Shown here piece after piece: positions 1 through 9,283 of a stretch of DNA of 64,000 nt. The stretch's first letter is position 1. Every line of letters starts with the position of its first letter. The stretch comes from Eubacterium sp. (GTDB taxonomy: Bacteria; Bacillota; Clostridia; Lachnospirales; Lachnospiraceae). The stretch is taken from contig JAFYHN010000047.1 in assembly GCA_017539165.1 (NCBI GenBank), positions 1-64,000 of the forward strand. Reading direction: 5' to 3'. A program made the translations under genes and the position numbers. The notes under the pieces are model-generated. The model made no database searches. It was not told where the DNA came from and worked only from the letters and a program-made list of their open reading frames with translations.

Positions 1-3000
1 TATACTTGTTATTCCGAGCCAGTCTTTTACTTCTGTAAGATGTCTCAGGGCATCATAAGAGAGCATGACTTCTCTTCCATCTGAATACTGAAGGTGATTC
101 ATATCACCTCTTGAAGTATAGCCATACTTTGTTATATATCCGTCTTTATCTATCTTTTCTATAAGTTCACCACGTTTGTTATACTTATAGTTTTCCTGCT
201 GGCCGATTGCATCTATTACTGTTTCAACCTGACCAAGAAGATTTCTTTTATATTCTGTTATTCTTGGTGGTTCCTCTGGAGTCCCATTCTGTTTGATTGC
301 TATTAATCTGTCATTCAAATCATAGGTATACTCTGCGAAGTTTCCGAGTGCATCTGTTACCTTTGTCAGTTTTCCTGAAAGTGAATACTCATACTTTGTT
401 ACATTACCAAGTACATCTGTCATAGATGTCATATTCCCAAGAACGTCGTATGTATACTTTTTACTTTCTCCATCTGTTCCTGTTATTTCAACAAGTCTGT
501 TCAGACTATCATAAGTATACTTTTGAGTATTACCGTATATATCTGTTCTGCTCGCCATATATCCATTAGGATTATAAGCATATCTTTCCCTATTCCCATC
601 ATTATATATGACTTCTGTTACTTTATCAGTTACCGGAAGATATGAATACTTTGTAACAAGACCTGTCTCAGTTGTTACAGATGTAACATTGCCAAGAAGA
701 TCATAAGTATATCTTCTGTATATTTCTCTCAATTGCTCAGCTGTTTGATTCTTATTGTTTCCTTCTGAAATCTCATTCGCTGAAACCGGAACGATTCTCT
801 CTTCAATAACCTGACCAGCTTCATCTACTATTCTTGTAAGAATGTTTCCCGCTTTATCTATTATCTTTATGAGATTACTTTCATTATCGTACTCATATTT
901 TATCTCATAACCTTCAGCATCTATAACTTTAGTTAATCTACTAATTGGGTCATACTCATAATATGTCTTTATTCCTTCAGAATCCTCTTCAGAAAGTATG
1001 TTTCCTAAACCATCATAAATAAACCTGGTAGTATTACCAAGTGCATCTTTTATCCTTGTGAGTCGATTATTCTCATTATAAATATATGTGGTCTTTCCCC
1101 CATCCGGTGCTGTTACTCTGGCAAGATTCCACATAGAATCATACTGGAGCTTTGTCTGACGACCTTCTTTATCTGTTACAGTCTCAGGTTTATTGAGGAC
1201 ATTATAGGTTCTCTTTATCGTATGACCATCATAGTCTGTTATCTCTGTTACTTTCCCGCTCTCATTATACTTATAACTTCTTATCTGACCCTCAGCATTA
1301 GTTTCTTCTGTGATGTTATCCATAACATCATACCTGAAACTTCTCTTAGCTCCAGTAGGTTCTGTTATCTCTATTACTCTGTTTAGTTCATCATAGGAAT
1401 ACTTAGTTGTGTTTCCCTGAGCATCTTTGATTTCTGTTATATTTCCTTTTGTGTCATATGTAACGTCTGTAACACTTCCATCAGCTGCTGTTATCTGAAC
1501 AGGCTTTCCTGATTCGTTATACCTTAATACGTTCTTTCTTCCAAGTCCGTCTTCTGTTTCAATAAGATTTCCCTTACTGTCATAGCTATTACGGAACTTA
1601 GTCTTTCCGTCAATACTTCCTGTCATCGGTTTATTCAGATTGTTGTATGTAACTGATAGTTTTGTTCCTAACGCATTGATTATACCTGTAAGGTTTCCTC
1701 TATTATCATATGACAGTTTTGTTTCATTACCATTTTTATCTATTATCTTAGTCTTCTGACTACGCGCATTATAAGAAAAGCTCTCTTCTCCATCAGGGTA
1801 TACATTCTTGATGTTTCTCATATATTCATCATGATAATGCTTTGTAACAGCACCATTTCTTTCAGTCTGAGTTACGATCATGTTCTCATCATCATAATCA
1901 TATGACATAGATGTTCCATCAGGGAAGTGCTGCTTTGTTACTCTGAAGTCATCGTCATAGTCATTCTCTACTGTTACTATATCTCTAGGATTGATCACAC
2001 CTCTAAGCTTTCCACTTGCAGAGTATATATATTTAAAAGATGAGCCATCAGGCATTGTTACTGATGTAAGCTTTCTATCTTCTAACCTATACGTAACTAT
2101 TCTTCCTTCTGAATCTGTTACAGTGTTAAGATAACCATCTTCAGAGTACGCAAAAACAAAGTACTCTCCACTATCTTTTATGACTTTGTGCAGAACACTT
2201 TTATTTACACTGTTTTCACAGTCTTCTTCAGTTTTATCTTGGGATTGTTCCTGATATTCCAGACTGTAACCCTGTCCGTTACTGTTCTCATATCTTTTCA
2301 GGATACCTTCTTTATCAAAAAAGGATCTGCTTCCATCCAGGGTTACATACTCATATCCATCTTCCAGGATATGAATCTCGGCAAGGCTGTTAAACTCCGG
2401 AACATAACGATGTTCATCGGCCGGAAGAAAGATTTCTTCCTTTCCATCCTCTTTTATTATTGTTATCTCAGAGCTGTCAAACACCTTGCTTTTTTTGAAG
2501 AATAGTCTGATCTCGAAGTTTGTGATCCAGTCCTTTCCAAGGATTCCTTCATACTCATTAACTGAGTTGTAGAATCTCTTGAAACAAAGACTTTCTATAC
2601 CACTATACGCAAGATCTGTTTTATTATATATGAAGTTTCCTGTTGAGAGGTTAACAGGATCAGAACTGAATATAGAACTGAATAATTCGCCGCCCTTTGC
2701 CGCTTTTTTGATCGCATCTATATCAGAATCAGCGTCTTTAAGTATCTTTTCCCAGACAGCGATCTTCGCCGAAAGAAGTGCTCCATAATCCTTTGAAGGA
2801 GTATCTAATGGCGTATTTAAGATAAAGTTATTTAATCCATTTATTACTTTCTTAATCTTATTGGTACTCTTTGTGAGCTTAGATATTTCCTTGGCATAAA
2901 AGGAATCCATTTTCTCTATATGACCAAGATTTTTCTCGCAACAAGTAAGTTTCTTTTTCGCATCATCATAAGCAGTATTATCTATACTGCTCTGTACAGT

Positions 3001-3177
3001 ACTCGCGGCACCTAAAACATCACCGCTTAACGCTTCCGCCGGAACCTCAGCTATATGTTGAGAAGCACTGGTTGCAACGGATTTAATGTCACCAATAACA
3101 TCCAATACATCCTTGATAACTTTTTTGTCTTTTGTAATGATATCTTCTATCTCTGATACCTTAAAAATCCTATCCAT
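1..3177 (-). CDS. RHS/YD-repeat protein, N-terminal part (runs off window)
   Basis: An open frame of 1059 codons starts at an ATG at 3177 preceded by AGAAGGAA and continues past base 1 without a stop, so the C-terminus is not visible. Residues 1-170 are a charged, mostly helical domain without a signal peptide or transmembrane segment. From about residue 172 a DUF6531-like segment begins (SDPVNLSTGNF), followed from about residue 330 to the window edge by many YD repeats of the type GNxTxxxYDxxGrl, including RYDVMDNITE and KYSYDELNRV. RHS proteins form a beta-barrel cocoon that usually encloses a C-terminal toxin; this is known for the family, not seen here. A helical N-terminus without a Sec signal would fit export by a type VII-like system, which is inference. 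The toxin tip and any immunity gene would lie below base 1. A non-toxic wall-associated RHS protein is the alternative. Confidence 0.92.
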   Translation of the reverse strand, partial: MDRIFKVSEIEDIITKDKKVIKDVLDVIGDIKSVATSASQHIAEVPAEALSGDVLGAASTVQSSIDNTAYDDAKKKLTCCEKNLGHIEKMDSFYAKEISKLTKSTNKIKKVINGLNNFILNTPLDTPSKDYGALLSAKIAVWEKILKDADSDIDAIKKAAKGGELFSSIFSSDPVNLSTGNFIYNKTDLAYSGIESLCFKRFYNSVNEYEGILGKDWITNFEIRLFFKKSKVFDSSEITIIKEDGKEEIFLPADEHRYVPEFNSLAEIHILEDGYEYVTLDGSRSFFDKEGILKRYENSNGQGYSLEYQEQSQDKTEEDCENSVNKSVLHKVIKDSGEYFVFAYSEDGYLNTVTDSEGRIVTYRLEDRKLTSVTMPDGSSFKYIYSASGKLRGVINPRDIVTVENDYDDDFRVTKQHFPDGTSMSYDYDDENMIVTQTERNGAVTKHYHDEYMRNIKNVYPDGEESFSYNARSQKTKIIDKNGNETKLSYDNRGNLTGIINALGTKLSVTYNNLNKPMTGSIDGKTKFRNSYDSKGNLIETEDGLGRKNVLRYNESGKPVQITAADGSVTDVTYDTKGNITEIKDAQGNTTKYSYDELNRVIEITEPTGAKRSFRYDVMDNITEETNAEGQIRSYKYNESGKVTEITDYDGHTIKRTYNVLNKPETVTDKEGRQTKLQYDSMWNLARVTAPDGGKTTYIYNENNRLTRIKDALGNTTRFIYDGLGNILSEEDSEGIKTYYEYDPISRLTKVIDAEGYEIKYEYDNESNLIKIIDKAGNILTRIVDEAGQVIEERIVPVSANEISEGNNKNQTAEQLREIYRRYTYDLLGNVTSVTTETGLVTKYSYLPVTDKVTEVIYNDGNRERYAYNPNGYMASRTDIYGNTQKYTYDSLNRLVEITGTDGESKKYTYDVLGNMTSMTDVLGNVTKYEYSLSGKLTKVTDALGNFAEYTYDLNDRLIAIKQNGTPEEPPRITEYKRNLLGQVETVIDAIGQQENYKYNKRGELIEKIDKDGYITKYGYTSRGDMNHLQYSDGREVMLSYDALRHLTEVKDWLGITSI

Positions 3178-3208
3178 AAGTAATTCCTTCTAACCCTTGT
3201 AATTTTAT

Positions 3209-3233
3209 GTATGTCAGCCCCCATCTGACATAC
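3209..3233 (-). other. Perfect 9-bp hairpin upstream of the RHS gene
   Basis: GTATGTCAG and CTGACATAC form a perfect 9-bp stem with a 7-base loop. On the minus strand it follows the GTPase gene and precedes the RHS start by about 30 bases. No strong U-tract follows, so it may be a weak terminator for the GTPase pair or a 5' leader hairpin of the RHS mRNA. Confidence 0.5.
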
Positions 3234-3290
3234 GAATTCTAACATTCAATTTACTTTAATTTAATTAGCATCATAATGATCAAATTATAA

Positions 3291-4253
3291 TCAATAATTA
3301 AAGTATACCAGATCATCCTCAGCTGGTCCTGTCATCGATACGCTATCTGCATATATGACCGGTCCTTCTCCCTCGAATTCAGGGTAGAATTCTTTCTGGA
3401 TAGTTCCTTCTACGATAACCCAGTCTCTATCATTCAGTACAGCAGCACCTTCATAATAAGTCTTAAAACCTATAAATGCGATGTCATTTGCACAGCATGT
3501 CATAGCGAATCTTCCTGGAACGAATTCCTTATCAGAATAATTCGATGGTCTGTGAGCCTGAGCCTTGAATTTGATTTTCTTACCAAGATACTTATCTGGA
3601 TTATCAGCTGCATCCACGTAGAAGATTCCGAAATCTTCCTCTTCGAGGACTATGCTGTCCTGTTCGATATCATATGGAAGATCAGCCTCATCATTCGTAC
3701 GAATAGGATTACCTGATTTATCTTCAAAGATAACCTGAGCACGTCTGTTGACCGCTCTGATACTTCTTCTGTATTCACTCGTCTTTGTATTCTCATCGCA
3801 GCGGTTGAAGATTATCATATCTGCATTTCTGAGCTGGTCCATAATTATCTTCTTCATGTTATTCACATAGAGATCAAATGTTGAGGCATCGACAAATGAA
3901 ATAACCTGAACTACTGTCCATCCCTTTGGGACACGAATCTGGAATATCTTATCCAGTTCCCACATTCCGTTATATTCTATCATGACATTTTCAGGGTTGT
4001 ACTTCTCACCGAGCTCAAGAAGATGCTCAGCAGTGAGATTCTCATCATTTATATATTCAAGATATATATTCTCGTCATTAAGAGCTTTCTCATCGTACTC
4101 AACCTCTCCGTCCTCGCAAGCAAGAAGAAGTGTCGGAGCACTCTCAGTAAATCCCTGTTTTATAAGTGTGTCTGAGGCAAATGTAGTCTTACCGCTTCCA
4201 AGAAATCCCATGAATACATATACCGGGATCTCTTTTTGTTCTTTATTAAACAT
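3291..4253 (-). CDS. CobW/P47K-type GTPase with a YcgQ/TIGR03943-like C-terminal domain
   Basis: 320 residues. The P-loop is GFLGSGKTTF at about residues 17-26, typical of the G3E (CobW/HypB/UreG/MeaB) GTPases, and NRCDE near residue 150 is a candidate NKxD-type guanine-specificity motif. Unlike the upstream paralogue it has no CxCC motif and no His-rich stretch. The last 110 residues (GRFAMTCCANDIAFIGF, then DRDWVIVEGTI) resemble the C-terminal domain of YcgQ/TIGR03943 proteins, which usually carry a CC-A-D signature; this comes from memory of the family and is not a search result. It starts at an ATG with AAGG seven bases upstream and lies 45 bp after the other GTPase gene, so the two are probably co-transcribed. 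A role in metal handling or metallochaperoning is inferred from family and neighbour; the metal is unknown. Confidence 0.85.
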   Translation of the reverse strand: MFNKEQKEIPVYVFMGFLGSGKTTFASDTLIKQGFTESAPTLLLACEDGEVEYDEKALNDENIYLEYINDENLTAEHLLELGEKYNPENVMIEYNGMWELDKIFQIRVPKGWTVVQVISFVDASTFDLYVNNMKKIIMDQLRNADMIIFNRCDENTKTSEYRRSIRAVNRRAQVIFEDKSGNPIRTNDEADLPYDIEQDSIVLEEEDFGIFYVDAADNPDKYLGKKIKFKAQAHRPSNYSDKEFVPGRFAMTCCANDIAFIGFKTYYEGAAVLNDRDWVIVEGTIQKEFYPEFEGEGPVIYADSVSMTGPAEDDLVYFNY

Positions 4254-4298
4254 ATTCGCACCTTATATCCTTTTATCATTATCTTTGCTCGACTGATC

Positions 4299-5570
4299 TT
4301 ATAATCCAAAGAGTTCTGCTATCTTAGACTCTTCAAGGTTACTTCCGATAACACAGAGCTTTCCTGTGTAATCAGGATTACCCTGACGAACTTCATACTC
4401 TCCCGGAACAAGATCGAACTCCTGCCAGTTTCCATCCTTATCAGGCACTATTCCCTTAGCACGAAGGATGAATCCGAATTCATTATCTTCTTCAACTGCA
4501 AGCTTATCAAGGATAGTCTTAAGCTCATCTGCAGAATACTTTCTTGCAGTCTCCTTACCCCAGCTTGTGAATATCTCATCTGCATCATGGTGATGATGTC
4601 CACAGCTGCATACACCGTTCTCATCGTAGTGATGATGGTGATGATGGTCGTGATGACAACAGCATTCATGTTCTTCGTCATCGTCGTGATCATGGTGATG
4701 ATGGTGGCAACACTCATGCTCCTCATCTTCGTCATGATCGTGGTGATGATGGTGGCAGCACTCATGCTCCTCGTCTTCGTCATGATCGTGGTGATGATGG
4801 TGGCAGCACTCATGCTCCTCATCTTCGTCATGATCGTGGTGATGATGGTGGCAGCACTCATGCTCCTCGTCTTCATCATCATCGTCATGATGGTGATGAC
4901 AGCAGCATTCAGGCTCTTCATCTTCTTCCTCTTCGAAGAAGAAGTTATCGAGTATATCCTCTATACTTGATGAATGTTCCATAGCATCCAGTATTATCTC
5001 TCCTGAGATCTCATCCCAAGGAGTAGTGATTATTCTTGCTTCACTGTTATGCTCTTTTATCATATTTACAGCTGTAAGAAGCTTATCTTCATCAGCATTC
5101 TGAGTACGGCTCAGTACTACTGTTCCACATGCCTCGATCTGATTGAGGAAGAACTCACCGAAGTTCTTTATGTACATCTTAGCCTTAGTAACATCAACTA
5201 CAGTTGTCGCACTGTTCAGAGTTATGTCAACCTGTTCTCCAGCATTCTGAATAGCCTTTATAACGTCAGAAAGCTTACCAACTCCTGAAGGCTCGATTAT
5301 GATTCTATCTGGCTTATACTCTTCTACAACCTTCTGAAGAGCCTCTCCAAAGTCACCCACCAGCGAACAACAGATACATCCTGAGTTCATCTCAGTAATA
5401 TTTACACCAGCCTCCTTAAGAAAGCCTCCATCTATTCCAATCTCACCGAACTCATTCTCGATAAGGCAGATAAGTTCATCTTTGAATGCTTCTCCTATGA
5501 GCTTCTTGATCAGGGTTGTTTTTCCCGCACCAAGAAATCCCGAAATAATATCTATCTTTGTCATTTTCAC
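4299..5570 (-). CDS. COG0523 (CobW/YeiR-type) GTPase metallochaperone with His/Cys/Asp-rich repeat
   Basis: 423 residues. Residues 11-20 are the P-loop GFLGAGKTTL. Residues 64-68 are GCICC, the CxCC metal-binding motif conserved in COG0523 proteins. Residues 221-331 are a low-complexity metal-binding insert in which a 16-residue unit ECCHHHHHDHDEDEEH occurs four times in a row (one copy varied), flanked by degenerate copies. The CobW C-terminal domain occupies about 334-423. COG0523 members insert metals such as zinc or cobalt into client proteins using GTP; the repeat suggests a metal store. The listed start is GTG five bases after AGGAGG; an ATG two codons further in is the alternative. A possible extended -10 (TGATACAAT) lies near 5611-5619. 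The second GTPase follows. No Zur or NikR operator was recognised. Confidence 0.9.
   Translation of the reverse strand: MKMTKIDIISGFLGAGKTTLIKKLIGEAFKDELICLIENEFGEIGIDGGFLKEAGVNITEMNSGCICCSLVGDFGEALQKVVEEYKPDRIIIEPSGVGKLSDVIKAIQNAGEQVDITLNSATTVVDVTKAKMYIKNFGEFFLNQIEACGTVVLSRTQNADEDKLLTAVNMIKEHNSEARIITTPWDEISGEIILDAMEHSSSIEDILDNFFFEEEEDEEPECCCHHHHDDDDEDEEHECCHHHHHDHDEDEEHECCHHHHHDHDEDEEHECCHHHHHDHDEDEEHECCHHHHHDHDDDEEHECCCHHDHHHHHHYDENGVCSCGHHHHDADEIFTSWGKETARKYSADELKTILDKLAVEEDNEFGFILRAKGIVPDKDGNWQEFDLVPGEYEVRQGNPDYTGKLCVIGSNLEESKIAELFGL
4668..4859 (-). repeat. Four tandem 48-bp units coding the His-rich repeat
   Basis: The region coding residues 238-301 of the GTPase is four in-frame copies of a 48-bp unit that are nearly identical at DNA level. 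Degenerate half-units lie on both sides. The 48-bp period keeps the frame whatever the copy number, so length variation between strains would not inactivate the gene. Confidence 0.9.
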
Positions 5571-5647
5571 ATTTTCCTCCTATCCTTTTCCGATTAAACT
5601 CCTAACTTACATTGTATCAAACGTGTCAAGAGGTGCGACCGAAAAAT

Positions 5648-5672
5648 ATACCCGCGAATCTCTTCGCGGGCA
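5648..5672 (-). terminator. Terminator after glgB
   Basis: CCCGCGAA and TTCGCGGG form a perfect 8-bp GC-rich stem with a 4-base loop, starting 4 bases after the glgB stop codon. On the minus strand it is followed by TATATTTTTC. A typical intrinsic terminator. Confidence 0.85.
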
Positions 5673-5676
5673 TTCA

Positions 5677-7875
5677 TTATTTTTTCTTAAATACTGATAT
5701 CGAAAGCGCAGGAACTGTTATCTGAATATAATCAGTTCTGTCGTCGACCTTTCCTTCTTTTGACTGTTTTACAGTCTTATTGTTATGGCCTTCTCCACCA
5801 AACTTCGGAAGATCACTTGAGAAAATCTCTTTCCACTTGCCTGCACTTGGTACAGCCAGTTTATAGTTCTTTACATCGGCAGTTGTGAAGTTGCAGATAA
5901 TGACCAGAGTATCTTTCTCATTCTTTCCTCTTCTTTCAAATGAAAGCAGTGAACGATTAGCATCATTTGCTGATATCCATGCAAACCCTTCCGGATCAGT
6001 ATCTTTCTCATATAAAGCCGGTTCATTTTTATACAGTGAGTTAAGCTCTCTGACATAATCTCTAATACAATTATGAGCATCAAACTCAAACAGTGACCAG
6101 TCAAGCTCAGATGATTCACTAAACTCTTTCATCTGGGCAAATTCCTGTCCCATAAAAAGAAGTTTCTTTCCAGGGTGTGTAGTCATAAAGCCATATGCCG
6201 TTCTGAGATTCGAAAACTTGTCTTCATATCCTCCCGGCATCTTCTCTATCATAGAACGTTTTTCATGAACTACTTCATCATGCGAGAGAACCAGAATGAA
6301 GTTCTCGCTATATGCATAAACCATACTGAAAGTAAGGTCATTATGATGATACTTTCTGTAAAGCGGATCAAGCTGGATATATCCAAGAAAATCATTCATC
6401 CATCCCATATTCCACTTGAAATCAAATCCAAGTCCACCTGCTTCAACAGGATGAGTCATCATCGGCCATGCTGTAGACTCTTCTGCAATAAGGAAGACTT
6501 CTGGGAAAAGCTCATTCATCTTGATACTGAGTTCCTTTATGAAGTCAACTGCATCAAGGTTTTCATTTCCACCAAACTTGTTCGGTCTCCACTCACCACC
6601 CTGTCTTCCGTAATCAAGGTAGAGCATCGATGCAACCGCATCCATTCGGATACCATCAACATGGTACTTGTCTGCCCAGTAAAGAGCATTTGCTACAAGA
6701 AAGTTACGAACTTCATTACGTCCATAATCAAATATATATGTTCCCCAATGAGGATGCTCGCCACGAAGCGGATCTGCATTCTCATAGATTGGAGTTCCGT
6801 CAAATCTTCCAAGACCATGATCATCCTTAGGAAAATGTGCCGGCACCCAGTCGATTATAACGCCAAGTCCCTGCTCATGCATGTAATCAACAAAATACAT
6901 GAAATCAGTTGGCGTACCATATCTGGAAGTCGGTGCATAGTATCCAGTAACCTGATAACCCCACGACGGATCATACGGATGCTCCATGATAGGCATAAGC
7001 TCAACATGAGTGTATCCCATATCCTTCATATACTTAGATAATTCTCTCGCTATCTCACGATAGTTCAGGAATTCTCTTCCATCATCAGGTCTCTTCCAAG
7101 ATCCAAGATGAACTTCATAGATATTCATCGGAGAATTCACAAGTGTTTTCTTATCTCTTGATGACATCCACTTATCATCTTTCCATTCATAATCAAGTTT
7201 TGTTACTCTGGAGGCATTTGCAGGTCTGACTTCTGAAGTATATCCATACGGATCGCTCTTCATAAAAACATCTCCCGCCTTCGACCTGATCTCATACTTA
7301 TAGATCTCATCCACAAATTCACCAGGAATAAAGAGTTCAAAGATTCCAGAATAATCAAGCTTTCTCATCTGATACCTTCGTCCATCCCAGTTATTGAAGT
7401 TTCCAACAACTGAAACACGCTCAGCATTTGGAGCCCATACAGCAAAAAGTGTTCCATAAACTCCATCCACTTCCATAGGGTGAGCTCCAAGACAGTTATA
7501 TATATTATAATGAACCCCTTCATTGAACTCACTGATATCGATAGGATCGATAACCGGTTCAAATGTATAAGGATCTACAAAACTCTCTTCATGTCCATCA
7601 AGGAATTTAGCCTTTACTATATAGTCAAAAACTTTCTTATCCTTAAGTCTGATCGAATAAAACCCCTCATACCTATCAGAAACCAGAGAATAATTCTTTC
7701 CTTCGGAAATATCCGTAATCTTTACAACCTTTGCGTCAGGTAGAAAAACATTAACATATACATCATCAATACACTCGTGTATTCCGAGTATATGATGAGG
7801 ATTATCGTGTTTTGCCTTTGTAAGGGCTTCTACCTCCATCCAGTTAATCGCAAATACTGCTTTTCTTCTAGTCAT
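5677..7875 (-). CDS. glgB: 1,4-alpha-glucan branching enzyme
   Basis: 732 residues, usual for the family. It moves alpha-1,4 glucan segments to alpha-1,6 positions during glycogen synthesis in the cytoplasm. An N-terminal region and a CBM48-like domain (about 115-230) precede a GH13 catalytic barrel. Conserved GH13 regions are visible: DWVPAHFP, GIRMDAVASM with the nucleophile Asp near 412, LIAEEST with the acid/base Glu near 465, and LSHDEVVHEK. The open frame extends upstream to a TTG at 7905, but the ATG at 7875 is preceded by AAGGAG at 6-base spacing and is preferred; ATG 7893 is a weaker option. It has its own promoter and terminator and no other glg gene beside it, so it appears monocistronic. 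Confidence 0.96.
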   Translation of the reverse strand: MTRRKAVFAINWMEVEALTKAKHDNPHHILGIHECIDDVYVNVFLPDAKVVKITDISEGKNYSLVSDRYEGFYSIRLKDKKVFDYIVKAKFLDGHEESFVDPYTFEPVIDPIDISEFNEGVHYNIYNCLGAHPMEVDGVYGTLFAVWAPNAERVSVVGNFNNWDGRRYQMRKLDYSGIFELFIPGEFVDEIYKYEIRSKAGDVFMKSDPYGYTSEVRPANASRVTKLDYEWKDDKWMSSRDKKTLVNSPMNIYEVHLGSWKRPDDGREFLNYREIARELSKYMKDMGYTHVELMPIMEHPYDPSWGYQVTGYYAPTSRYGTPTDFMYFVDYMHEQGLGVIIDWVPAHFPKDDHGLGRFDGTPIYENADPLRGEHPHWGTYIFDYGRNEVRNFLVANALYWADKYHVDGIRMDAVASMLYLDYGRQGGEWRPNKFGGNENLDAVDFIKELSIKMNELFPEVFLIAEESTAWPMMTHPVEAGGLGFDFKWNMGWMNDFLGYIQLDPLYRKYHHNDLTFSMVYAYSENFILVLSHDEVVHEKRSMIEKMPGGYEDKFSNLRTAYGFMTTHPGKKLLFMGQEFAQMKEFSESSELDWSLFEFDAHNCIRDYVRELNSLYKNEPALYEKDTDPEGFAWISANDANRSLLSFERRGKNEKDTLVIICNFTTADVKNYKLAVPSAGKWKEIFSSDLPKFGGEGHNNKTVKQSKEGKVDDRTDYIQITVPALSISVFKKK

Positions 7876-7923
7876 CTGTGTCTCCTTACTCATCACTCCT
7901 GACAAAATAACATACCTTGCTAC

Positions 7924-7952
7924 AGTATAACCCGAATGAACCTGTCACGCAA
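7924..7952 (-). promoter_or_regulatory. Sigma-A-type promoter of glgB
   Basis: Read on the minus strand: -35 TTGCGT (7947-7952), a 17-bp spacer, and -10 TATACT (7924-7929), about 45 bases before the glgB start. The -35 abuts the U-tract of the preceding terminator. Confidence 0.65.
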
Positions 7953-7984
7953 GAAAAAAAGTGGCACTGAACAGTACCACTTTT
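7952..7984 (-). terminator. Terminator after the DUF1015 gene
   Basis: A 12-bp stem (AAAGTGGTACTG / CAGTGCCACTTT on the minus strand, one G-U pair) with a 2-base loop, followed by a run of seven T residues. It separates the serine/DUF1015 transcription unit from glgB. Confidence 0.88.
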
Positions 7985-8019
7985 AGTCTATATATCATCT
8001 GTTTTTTTAAGATAAAATG

Positions 8020-9252
8020 TTAGATTTCATGGATGAAAATACCGCTTCTGAGCTTTGGCTCAAACCATGTTGATTTAGGCGGCATAAGGAGTCCTGCATC
8101 TGCAACACCGAACAGTTCCTCGATGGACGTCGGATACATTGAAAATGCAACTGTCATATCCGAATTAACTCTTCTCTCCAATTCTCCAAGTCCTCTGATT
8201 CCACCAACAAACTCTATCCTCTTATCTGTTCTCGGATCATCGATTCCAAGGATAGGTTTAAGGATATAATTCTGAAGAAGTGAAACATCGAGACCTTCAA
8301 CCGGATCGTCAGTCTTGATATCATCATGTATCTTCAGTTCATACCATGTATTACCGAGATACATTCCAACTAAACCTTTTTCTTCCGGCTGATATGCAGC
8401 ATCAACCGCCTTAACATCACAAACTTTTGAGATAGCGGCGATGAACTCATCTTCTGACATACCTTTCAGGTCTTTTACAACTCTGTTGTATGGTAGAATC
8501 TTAAGCTCACTCTCAGGGAAAAGAACAGAGAGGAAGAAGTTGAATTCTTCATCACCGGTATATCCCGGATTCTCTTCTCTCTTCTTAAGTCCCACCTTTA
8601 CGGCAGAAGCTGCTCTATGATGTCCGTCAGCGATATATATCTTATCTTCTGCATTAAACTCTGCTCTGATAACTTCTATATCCTGAGCATCTTCGATAAC
8701 CCATACATTATGAGTAATACCATCATCAGCAACGAAACCATATGTCTTAGGTAATGCCTTAACTTTATCTACGATAGCATTTATCTTATCTCTATCTCTG
8801 TAGGCAAGGAATATAGGTCCTGTCTGAGCGCTGCAGTTATAGATATGATTGATTCTGTCCTGCTCCTTGGCTGCAAGAGTATTCTCATGTTTCATAATAG
8901 TTCCGCTAATATAATCATCAACAGAAACTGTCGCAACAATACCTGTCTGAGAACGCCCATCCATTATAAGCTCATATATGTAGTATACAGGCTTACTCTC
9001 CTGAATATATGTACCATCAGACATAGCAGTATGAAGAAGCTCCGAAGCTTTGTCATATGCTTCCTGAGAATACATATTGAAATCATCATCGAAATTCGTT
9101 TCAGGTCTGTCTATTCTGAGAAATGTATGCGGTTTATCTTTTACGAATTCTTTAGCTTCAGCCCTGTTATAAACATCATAGGGAAGTGCTGCCACTTCCC
9201 TAACGATATCATTATTTGGTCTGAAGGCTGAAAATGGATTAATTGTAGCCAT
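8020..9252 (-). CDS. DUF1015 family protein
   Basis: 410 residues, full length for DUF1015. Typical features are the N-terminal PFSAFRPNNDIVREVAALPYD segment, the KHENTLAAKEQDR segment, and ADGHHRAASA near residue 210, a likely active-site-like loop. The biochemical function of the family is unproven. It is often found next to serA and serC in clostridia, and that is the case here: serC-serA-asd-kinase-DUF1015 all point the same way with short gaps. This suggests a link to serine or phosphoserine metabolism, which is inference. The start is an ATG with GGGGGTAGAA just upstream. A strong terminator ends the unit after this gene. Confidence 0.92.
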   Translation of the reverse strand: MATINPFSAFRPNNDIVREVAALPYDVYNRAEAKEFVKDKPHTFLRIDRPETNFDDDFNMYSQEAYDKASELLHTAMSDGTYIQESKPVYYIYELIMDGRSQTGIVATVSVDDYISGTIMKHENTLAAKEQDRINHIYNCSAQTGPIFLAYRDRDKINAIVDKVKALPKTYGFVADDGITHNVWVIEDAQDIEVIRAEFNAEDKIYIADGHHRAASAVKVGLKKREENPGYTGDEEFNFFLSVLFPESELKILPYNRVVKDLKGMSEDEFIAAISKVCDVKAVDAAYQPEEKGLVGMYLGNTWYELKIHDDIKTDDPVEGLDVSLLQNYILKPILGIDDPRTDKRIEFVGGIRGLGELERRVNSDMTVAFSMYPTSIEELFGVADAGLLMPPKSTWFEPKLRSGIFIHEI

Positions 9253-9283
9253 TTCTACCCCCTACAGATTTATATATTTATTA

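Noticed and set aside
4448-4970. Additional proteins in other frames over the His-rich repeat
   Set aside because: They are repetitive Met/Thr/Ile or Val/Met readings produced by the repeat DNA; the COG0523 frame explains the region fully.
6175-7041. 288-residue plus-strand open frame inside glgB
   Set aside because: Antisense shadow of conserved glgB codons, with no ribosome binding site and no family resemblance.
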